A program made the position numbers and the translations under genes. The notes below the pieces were generated by a model, which saw only the letters and a list, made by a program, of their open reading frames with translations, ran no database searches and was not told where the DNA came from. A stretch of 64,000 bases of DNA from Hyperoodon ampullatus (taxonomy: Eukaryota; Chordata; Mammalia; Artiodactyla; Ziphiidae), in assembly GCA_949752795.1 (NCBI GenBank), contig OX457057.1, forward strand, positions 9,290,632-9,354,631, read 5' to 3'. The stretch's first letter is position 1. Each line of letters starts with the position of its first letter. Of this stretch, positions 34,994-43,900 are shown in pieces.

Positions 34994-35802
34994 CAAGATT
35001 TTTATTATTAAAGATTTATATTAATTTAGTTAAACTAAAAAAAACCCCACTTCACCCATTTCTCCTACTCCCTGCCTCTTGCAGCCACCAATCTGTTTTC
35101 TGTATCTATGAGCTTGCTTTTTGTTTTTGTTTTGTTTTTTTAGATTCCACATATAAGAGAGAAATATAGTATTTGTCTTTCTCTATCTGACTTACTTCAC
35201 TTAGCATAATGCCTTCAAGTTCCATCCATGTTATTGAAAATGGCAAGATCTCCCCTTTTACGGCTGAATCATAGTCCATTATAGATATATACCACACTTT
35301 CTGTATCCATTCATCCATTGCTGGACACTTAGGTTGTTTCCATATCTTGGCTATTATAAATAATGCTGCAATGAACATGGAGGTGCATCTAGCTTTTCAA
35401 ATCAGTGTTTTTGCTTTCTTCAGATAAATACCCAAAAGTGGAATTGCTGGATAATAAGGTAGTTCTATTTTTAAATTCTGAGGAAATCTCAAACCTCCAT
35501 ACTCTTTTCCATAGTGGTTGCACCGATTTATATTCCCACCAACAGTGCACAAATGTTCCCTTTTCTCCACATCCTTGCCAGCACTTGTTATTTCTTGCCT
35601 TTTTAGTAATAGTCATTCTAACACATGTGAGGTGATAACTCATTGTGGTTTTGATTTGCATTTCCCTGATAATTATTGATATTGAGCATCTTTTCATGTA
35701 CCTATTGGCCATCTGTCTTCTTTGGGAAAATGTCTATTCAGATCCTCTGCCCATTTTTAAGTTGGATTGTTTGGGGTCTTTTTTGCTATTGAGTTGTATG
35801 AA
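34621..35802 (-). mobile_element. Second antisense L1 insertion with SINE in its poly-T end
   Basis: Antisense L1 3' region (ttcacttagcataatgcct, tgctgcaatgaacatgga, ttgatttgcatttccctgat) bounded by the duplication gctggaagattttt at 34610 and 35803. The reverse frames 35106-35378 and 35389-35712 match the ORF2 C-terminus but are interrupted. Confidence 0.75.
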
Positions 35803-36349
35803 GCTGGAAGATTTTTTTTTTAATCAGAAATGAGTGTTGGATTTTGTCAAATTCTGGAACATCTCTTTAAGTTAAAAGATTGCGGCACTCCAATTGCAAC
35901 TACTAAGAAAAAGGGACAGTGTTTGGTGGATTTTTCTGTATCTATTGAGATGGCTTTTCTTTCTTTCGTCTGTTAATTTGGGAATTATACTGACTGCCTC
36001 TAAAAGGTTCTGGTCAAGTCACTTCATCTCTCATGACCTCGTTTTTTGCTTTGTCTGTAAAACGGGACAATAATATTCATCTTAAAGCACATTTATGAGG
36101 CTGGCATGCATTGGCATATGGAAAATACATGGCGCAAAGTAGGCACTCCATATAAGCTTGCCCATATTTTACAGACTGGATCACAGCTACCTGTGTTCAT
36201 ATCTTACCCGCTGCCTATCTCCCCCTCCTGCAGGAAGGGACCCTTCTTAATTCTTTCCTGCCTCCCAGCGCTTAGTACAGTGCCTCTTGGCACAAAATAG
36301 GCATAAGTACTCGAAAGAAAGTATGAAAGCATGGGTCACTGGCCGCCGC

Positions 36350-36950
36350 CTACCCACAGCTGCATCCCTTGGCTCTGCGGAAGCATCAGGTCCAGACTCT
36401 GACACTGCCGTCACCAAACGCGAAATAGCCCGCGACCTTGTCCTGACCAATCGGAGCCCGTCTTCTGGGGGCCCGCCCCATTCCGACTATCTACCGCTAG
36501 ACCTCGGAAGTTGACCAATCAGATGTTGAGCGCCGTCGTTATCCCCGCCTCAATGTTGAAAAGGCAGCTTCTGAAGGCGAAGTAAAACTCACAAGAGCGT
36601 CGCGGCTCCGCCCCACATCTGACCAATCAGGGCTCCCGGATCAGGCCCCGCCCCGGCCGCCGAAGCGTAGGGTGGCCTGGGCGGAACTCCCGGCAGCGCA
36701 GGAGGCGGTGGGCTGAGCGGTTCCGGGGTTTCCTGTCGGTGAGTGAGGCAGTGGCGGGACCGGGGATGGAGAGGAAGGGCTCGACGGGTTGCCTCACGTA
36801 CGCCCCCACGGAGGGTCCGGGGCCCGCGAAGGGAAAGAAGAGGGAGGCTGAGTCTCCCTTTCCCGGGGGTCCCGCCCCTTTGTTCCGCGGCACCGCAGCT
36901 GGTACTCTTGCTGCCCCAGTTTCTCTTTTGAACGTCGCCTTCCCCTTACC
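36350..36950 (+). promoter_or_regulatory. MIIP: CpG-rich MIIP promoter region
   Basis: This stretch is strongly enriched in CpG compared with its flanks. It holds three CCAAT boxes in the same orientation, each within gaccaatc (36447-36451, 36515-36519, 36623-36627), a GC box ggccccgcccc at 36644-36654 and other cccgcccc sites. No TATA box is seen upstream of exon 1, so a TATA-less housekeeping promoter bound by NF-Y and Sp-family factors is inferred. Confidence 0.8.
36680..36738 (+). other. MIIP: MIIP non-coding exon 1 (approximate start)
   Basis: A consensus donor (gtcg then gtgagtg) at 36738/36739 downstream of the CCAAT/GC-box cluster marks the likely end of the first non-coding exon. 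The transcription start is guessed to lie 30-60 bp downstream of the GC box and cannot be fixed from sequence. Confidence 0.5.
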
Positions 36951-37584
36951 TTGGTGCGGCTTTAGCTTTCCAGAGCGCCGCCGGAGCCGGAGATGTTCTC
37001 TTTAACACCGTGCGAAAACGGAGATCCTCGAACTATAGGTCTGGCCCAGAGTCAGATAAGGACGGGGGCCGGGAGTCCCTGTCCTGCGGATGAGGCTTTT
37101 TACCCCGCTTGTCTGCCCCACCCCCCGCACAGTCGTCTGTACTCGCATCTCCGCTGCCCCCCTTCCCTGCATGGGTATATGTGGGGACGGCTCCAGGGTA
37201 GCCTGGCTTCTCTCTGCTTTAGCCCCTGCAACCGGGCCCTGAGGAGGGGGCCCCGGGTGTGGGCGGTCCACACGTGAGGAGTGTGGGTGGGAGGGCTGGG
37301 GGCAGGGCAGGGGTTCTGAGAGTAGGGTGTCTGTCTGGACGCAGTGTTAGAAAGGGATCGTGTGTACTGGGGGAGACTCAGTTTCTGGTTGGAGGCATCT
37401 GGGCTTGGGACTCTGAGGGAATAGGAAGCCTCTTCCCCTAGTCTGCAGAAATCCCTTCCAGCGGCATCATTGTGTCCCTGAGCCTGGATCCCTGGGGGGC
37501 TAAAGGCTGGGAGAAGGAGGAGGCAGCTTCCCAGGCCCCCCTCCACACTGTTTGGGGAAAGGCTGGCATAACCATGTACCCCAG

Positions 37585-37690
37585 AGCCCGGTTTGGGTTC
37601 AAATCCTGGCTTTGCCACCTACAAGCTGTGTGACTTGGGGCTAGTAGCTTAACTTCTCTGAACTTTGGTTTCTTCATTTGTAAAAGGGAA
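37585..37690 (+). mobile_element. MIR
   Basis: Clear sense core: gttcaaatcctggctttgcc, acctacaagctgtgtgactt, ctgaactttggtttcttcat. It lies in MIIP intron 1. Confidence 0.75.
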
Positions 37691-37850
37691 GAAGGAGGAG
37701 GGCAGGAGAGAGGGAGGAGTCCCTTCAGAAATCTGAAATCTGATTTGTGTTGAATTTGAAAGTTATCATGCTTTACATCTGTGGACTTGCCCTAGTTGTC
37801 TTCTACAAATTAATCTAGTAATTTCATAGTTAAGGTTGTTAAAGAGGGAT

Positions 37851-38162
37851 TTTTTTTTAGATGTTGGGGGTAGGAGTTTATTCATTTATTCATTTATTTT
37901 TGCTGTGTTGGGTCTTCGTTTCTGTGCGAGGGCTTTCTCTAGTTGTGGCAAGCGGGGGCCACTCTTCATCGCGGCGCGCAGGCCTCTCACTATCGTGGCC
38001 TCTCTTGTTGCGGAGCACAGGCTCCAGACGTGCAAGCTCAGTAGTTGTGGCTCATGGGCCTAGTTGCTCCGCGGCATGTGGGATCCTCCCATACCAGGGC
38101 GCGAACCCGTGTCCCCTGCGTTAGCAGGCAGACTCCCAACCACTGCGCCACCAGGGAAGCCC
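37851..38162 (-). mobile_element. CHR SINE, long form (antisense)
   Basis: T-run, tgctgtgttgggtcttcgtt, end gcgccaccagggaagccc. Target duplication gttaaagagggat / gttaaagtgggat. Confidence 0.93.
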
Positions 38163-38224
38163 GTTAAAGTGGGATTGATCTCTTTTGACATGTTAGGAAA
38201 CACACTGTGGCCAGTGTAATAATA

Positions 38225-38450
38225 ATAGGCCTTTACTGAGTGCTTACTGTGTGTGCCAAGCACTGTACTAACATTTAATGTACATTATCTCCTTTAATCC
38301 TTACAACAATCTTATGTGGTCAGTGCTGTTATCATCTGTTTGGCAGATGAGGAAACTGAGGCACAGAGAGGTTAAATAACTTGTCTGAGGTTGCACAGTT
38401 AGGGAGTATCAAAGTGGGGATTTGAACCCCGGCCTCTGGCTCCTCAGGGC
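38225..38450 (-). mobile_element. MIR (antisense), well preserved
   Basis: ctttactgagtgcttactgt, agatgaggaaactgaggcac, agagaggttaaataacttgt and gatttgaaccccggcctctg. Confidence 0.85.
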
Positions 38451-38574
38451 AGCCTCCTCAGCGCTATGTCATGCTGTCTGTCTTGGCTTCAGGTAGGAGA
38501 ATTTGGCCGTGAGGGCACTCTGTGGCCCGGGAGTCGGTGACGCCTGTCGTGGGAAGCCAGCGGATACGCCTGGG

Positions 38575-38688
38575 ATGGTGGAGACCAGAGATCTGGCACA
38601 GCTACGGCAGCTCAACCTGGAGCTCCTGAGGCAGCTGCGGGTCGGACAGGATGCCGTGCGGCGGTCCGTGGCCAAGGCAGCCTCAGAG
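38575..38688 (+). CDS. MIIP: MIIP coding exon 1 (residues 1-38)
   Basis: The exon starts at 38493 after a cag acceptor, leaving 82 nt of 5' UTR. It encodes the leucine-rich amphipathic N-terminus and ends at KAASE with donor gt at 38689-38690. Confidence 0.95.
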
Positions 38689-40955
38689 GTGAGCGCCTTG
38701 GCCAAGTCTCGGGAGTGAGGGAGGGGCTGCCTAACCCTCAGGCCAGAATCCAGGGCTTCCGGGTCCTCTCATGCAGCATGCCCATTTTACTGATGATGAG
38801 AAAACTGAGTGAGGCCCAGCATGGGAAGGGACTGGCCTGAGACATGGAGAGGCTGAAGCAAGGATGAGGACCAGGCCTTCATGCCTAGTGCAGGCCAGCT
38901 GGGTAGATGGCTGGGTGAACTGGCCTCTCTGTTCCAGTCAAACCTCGACTCCAGCGGCAGCCACGACTCAGAGATGCCGTCATCCCAAGAGACGTCCTCA
39001 GTGGCCTCGAGAGCCTCCTGCCCACAGGATGCCCACCAAGGTGACCCCTGTGATAGGGACGGGGCCAACTCCGGGGTGATCTCTCTCCCACCTGCCAAGT
39101 GCCTCCACCAGGAGTCCCCGGGCCCACTGAGGCCCCACTCGGCTCCCTTAATGGCCACCTCAGACTCGAGCGACCCAGAGCTTTCAGCAGAGCTGGACAG
39201 TCTAGACACCCAGGAGGCACAGGCCCTGAAGTCCATCCTGGCTCAACGGAGCAAGCTGTCCGAGGTAATGCGGGAGAGCGGAGCATCCACTGATGGGCAC
39301 TTCCTTGAGCCTCAGTTTCCCTCCTGACAGATGCACTCATGGGCAGCCTCCCTTCCAGGGTGAGGCTCCCGGGAGGTACCGTGAGTCAAGTCCAGCTCAG
39401 CTCAGCCTAAGTGCTTGATAAGTTGTGGCCATTAGTTTCTCAGACAGCACTTTGGGAAGAAGGTGACCAGCCCCATTATGCAGATGGGAAGATGGGCGTT
39501 CAGAGGACAGACTTGTTCAAAGTCACACATGGAGGGGGGTGGGGGCCAAACTCTTGTCCTCCAGCCCCCAAGCCCTCGGCTGAGCCCTGGGGCCCGTGTC
39601 AGGGTATGAGTTAAGACACAGCCCCTTTCCTCCCTGCAAGGCGGGACCTCCTTTGGGCCAGGCCTGCTGGCCTAGCCCTTGCCCCTCTTTGCCTCCTTCC
39701 TCAGCCAAGAGTGACCAACAAGGAGTCTCCAGTGCCTGAGAAAAGCTGGCGCCTCAGACCGTGCCTGGGCTACGACTGGATTGCAGGTGTGGCTAGCCCC
39801 CGTGCCCAGGGGCGCGGGTGGAGGCCCCAGCTTGCCTATGCACCTGCCTGCGCCCCCAGCGGGCGCTGCTGCTCTTTTTCCACCCCCCCTCGGTGAGCAC
39901 CTTCGGTACCACTCCTGTCTCGGCTCTTGGCACAGTGACAGGCACAGAGATGGTGCTCACCGAGTGTTTGTTGAATGAATGAACGAATCAGAGCTGCCCT
40001 ATTTTTTTGGCATTTATTGTGTGCCAGGCCCCTGTGAAACTGTATGCGTGTCACCTCTTTATGTTTCACTGCCCATCCCCCCACTCCCCGAGCAACCTCA
40101 GTGGCTTCCTGGCTGGTCTCCCTCTGGCCTCTTTCACCCCCATTATCATCCATTTTCGGCACAGCAGCCAGAACTAATTTTTAAACACGGGAATGAGATC
40201 ACGTCACTCAGAGTACTTAGCACTTAGAGTAAAATCTAAAATTCTAGAGTTTCGAGGTGTGATCTGGCTTCTCCTTGGCCCGGTGACATGGCCTCTAACC
40301 ATCTACCTTCTGACTCCTCACGCCGGCCTCCTTGCTGGTCCTTGAACTTGCCATGCTCATGGCCACCTCGGGGCCTTTGCACTTGCTGTGCCCTTTGCTT
40401 TGAACGCACTTCCCCAGGTTCACACCTGCTGGTTCCTTTTCATCACTGAGTGTTCAGCTCAAATGGTAGGGCTTCCACGAGCACAACGTTGTAGGGCCAC
40501 CACACCTGCATCCTTGCCTATTGCATCAGCCGTTTGTATGTTCCTCATATCATTCATTCATTCTCAGAAGTCATCTTCTTTGCTTGTTTCTTGTCTGACT
40601 TCTCTGGTGGACTATAAGCTCTGTTGGAGCAGGGGCCTGGCCGTCTATTTTGTTGCTGTGCTCCCCGAGTCCGAGCCTAGAACGGTGCCTGGCACGTAGT
40701 AGGCCCTCAGCCAACACTGGCTGAGTGAGTGAGTGGGCAGCCCTAGGAGGTTGGTGCCATTGGACCCTCACTTTCACAAAGGAGGAAACTGGTGTACAGA
40801 GAAGTTGAGTTGCTGGCCCAAGGCAGGTGCTCTGTGGGGCTGCTGAGACCCTGCGGTGGTGGGGACACAGGCCCCATCCCAAGGACTTCCCTGACTGCCA
40901 GCTCACTGCTTCACTTCCTGTCTCTAGGAAAGTAGAGGCGGCTGACCCCTGCCTG

Positions 40956-40995
<40 letters not shown>

Positions 40996-43900
40996 GTGTG
41001 CGTGTGCGCGCACGCGCCTCTCTCCCCCCTTTCCGAGCCCCCGTCCTGTCCCTGCATTTGTGTGCTTGGGCCCCATCCCTTCTTGGCTCCCAGAGGGTTT
41101 TTTTTTTAATTAATTAATTTATTTATTTTTGGCCGCGTTGGGTCTTCATTCCTGCACATGCGCTTTCTCTAGTTGAGGCGAGCGGGGGCTACTCTTCGTT
41201 GTGGTGCATGGGCTTCTCACTGCGGTGGCTTCTCGTTGCAGAGCACGGGCTCTAGGCACGCGGGCTTCAGTAGTTGCGGCACACAGGCTCAGTAGTTGTG
41301 ACTCTCAGGCTCAGTAGTTGTGGCACACGGGCTTAGTTGCTCCGCGGCATGCACGATGTTCCCGGACCAGGGCTCGAAACCGTGTCCCCTGCATTGACAG
41401 GCGGATTCTTAACCACTGCGCCACCAGGGAAGTCCCTCCCAGAGGGTTTTTTCCCTGTAATTCTCTCCTCTCCTTCCTCCACCATCACTCTGCACCGTCA
41501 GTATATGAACACCAGGGAATATTAATGACAATTGATTTCAGTGAGTGCTTATTATGTGCTGGGCCTTGTGCCAGGAGCTTTCCTCTGCTTCTCTCCCATT
41601 CACTCCTTAACACCTCACAGTAATCTGATAGGTGGATGCTGTTACTGTCCCCACTGGTAGATGAGAAGGCTGAGGCATCAAGAGACTGAAAAATTTAGCA
41701 AAGTCTCACATCTGGTCAGGGGTAAAGCTGCAGTCTGTGATTTCCCATCCTGAGGAAGCATCGCTCCCTTTATATCCTGCCTTTGCTTCTAGTTACTGCC
41801 CGTGTTCTCTGCCTTTCTTTATAACAAAACTCCTCAAAAGGGCCATCTAGACTCGCTGTCTCCAGTTTCTCTCCTCGACTTTTTCTTAAACTGGGCTTCA
41901 GCCCCTGACACCCTCTGACGCTGTCTTCGGCCGGGTCAGCAGTGACCTCTGCATTGCCAGCTCCCGGCTCAGTGCTCAGTCCAGAGCTTTCTTGGCCCCT
42001 GGGAAGCGTGGACACAGCGGTCACTCCTTCCTCCCCAAAGCTCTTTCTTCTTCTGACTTCCAGGCCCGGGCCCCCCCAGCTGGCTCTTCCCCACTTCCCT
42101 GGCTGCCCTGTCCAGTCTCTGCTGGATCCACTTTCTTGTTCCAAATTCCAGAGGTGCCCCCTCAGTCCGAGGCTCTCCATGCTCACTTCTCCCTGACTTT
42201 ATCTCTACCCGAGCTGCTCCTCTGAATTCCAGACTTGTATATCTGGCTTTCTTCTCTGCAGAGCTCATTAGGTGTGTTAATCTCAGGTCCAAAATCAAGG
42301 TCCTGATTTCCACCCCACCTGGTCCTCCTGCAGTCTGTTCTACCTCTGTTAGTGGCAACTCCATTTATGGAGCTAATGGCCATAATCTTGAGATCAGCCT
42401 TGGTTTTTTCCTCTCCTTTTCACACACTGTGCATCCTGGTAGTCCTGCCTTCCACGTATTTCTAGAATTTTACTGTTTGTCTCCACCAGGATGCCTGCAG
42501 TAGCCTCCTAACTGGTGCCCCTGCTTCCCCTCACCTTGCAGCAGCCAGAGGGGGGTCCTGTAAAAGTACATGGCTGATCTGATTGCGTCACTCCTTGTCC
42601 CCAAACCCACCGCTGGCTTCCCAGCCTCATCTTCTCCACCCTCACCCCTACACCTATTTTACCTCCTGGGTGTTCCTCAAATGTACCAACCACACCTGCC
42701 CCAGGGCCTTTGCATTTGCTCTTCTGTCTGCCTGGGATGTCCCCACGGCTCCCTCCCTCCCTTCATCAGGTCTCTGCTCAGGTGTCACCTCCTCAGGGAG
42801 ACTTCCTCTGGCTCCCCTGCCCTACCAAGTTCGGTTTTCTGACTCTCTTTTTATTTATTTATTTATTATTTGGGGCTGCGTCGGGTCTTAGTTGTGGCAT
42901 GCGGGCTCTTCATTGCGGTGCACAGGCTTCTCTCTCTCTAGTTGTGGCGTGCAGGCTCAGTAGTTGTGGCACGTGGGCTTAGTTGCCCCGTGGCCTGTGG
43001 GATCTTAGTTCCCTGACCAGGGATCAAACCCGTGTCCCTTGCGTTGGAAGGCAGATTCTCAACCACTCGACCACCAGGGAAGTCCCTCCTGACTCTCTTT
43101 TATTTCCTGGCAGGTGTCAACCTCTCAATGTTGTATTACAGGTTTCTTTGGTGACCAGTTTGTCTGTTGCCACATTAGAACATAAGCCTCACGAGGGCAG
43201 GGGCTTTGTCCAGATAGCTGTTCTTTCCCCAGTACCTAAAACAGCGTCTGGCCCGTAGTAGGGGCTCTATAAATATTTTTTTGCGTGGACGATTGGATAT
43301 GCATGAGGGTAGACAGACACGAGACAAAACCAACAGTCCCATGAGTGGAGGGTCCCCTCCAGGTCTGTACGAGGTATGGTGGGGTCAAAGCAGGTGGCCT
43401 GGGGTGCCAGTGCCGAGCTTCCCCTGAGTCTTGGCCACACAGCAGCTCCTTTGCGTGTTGCCCGCTCCAGGGTCTCTGGACAACAGCTCTCCCGTCACCA
43501 GCAAGCCCGAGGCCTTCTTCTCGAAGCTGCAGAAATTCCGGGAAGCCAACAAGGAGGAGTGTGTTTGCAGTGACCCCGAGTGAGCAGGGGCGGGCACGGG
43601 GTGGGCAGGTGGCTGGCTCGGGGACTGTGTCACCCTGGCCTGCTCACCGTCTCGCCCTCACAGATCCCAGTTCCTAGGCCTGCAGGAGAGTGATGCTGTG
43701 GAGGGGGACCACGAATGTGAGTGTAAACGCTCGGCGGCCGCCCCGTAGCCCAGCTAAGGCCTGGGGGCCTGGGGAGGCAGCTGGGGATGGGGGGAGGGAG
43801 GCCTGGGGTCCGGGCAGGGGGCCGCGAGCCTGGAGAGAGCTGAGGCCTGGCCTCAGGGCGAACAGGGCCAGCCCTGTGCTACCCACCTCGCCCCTCGCCT

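Larger units (their letters stand above)
31742..35990 (-). mobile_element. Host L1 (antisense ORF2) containing nested insertions
   Basis: Antisense L1 ORF2 pieces are collinear across 31742-31815, 32023-32053, 33266-34620 and 35815-35990. The order is kept when the inserts (SINE 31816-32022, L1 32054-33265, L1 plus SINE 34621-35802) are removed. No frame of useful length survives. Confidence 0.75.
24518..36350. other. MFN2-MIIP intergenic interval
   Basis: About 11.8 kb without a supported host gene. It holds L2 (24980-26040), CHR SINEs, antisense L2 (27115-27700), an antisense ERV-L remnant (28745-29960) and nested L1s (30180-35990). The parts not assigned to repeats (27700-28740, 29960-30180, 36000-36350) show no coding signal. 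Confidence 0.8.

Noticed and set aside
36300..36480. Divergent antisense transcript start at the MIIP promoter
   Set aside because: CpG islands often fire in both directions, but no splice donors or polyadenylation signals on the reverse strand support a defined gene.
36739..37005. 88-codon forward open frame at the MIIP CpG island
   Set aside because: It begins at the splice donor GTG, lies in intron 1 and reflects GC-rich composition; no initiation context or similarity.
40956..41018. CRISPR-like or satellite array
   Set aside because: It is a simple TG microsatellite; there are no spaced direct repeats and the genome is mammalian.
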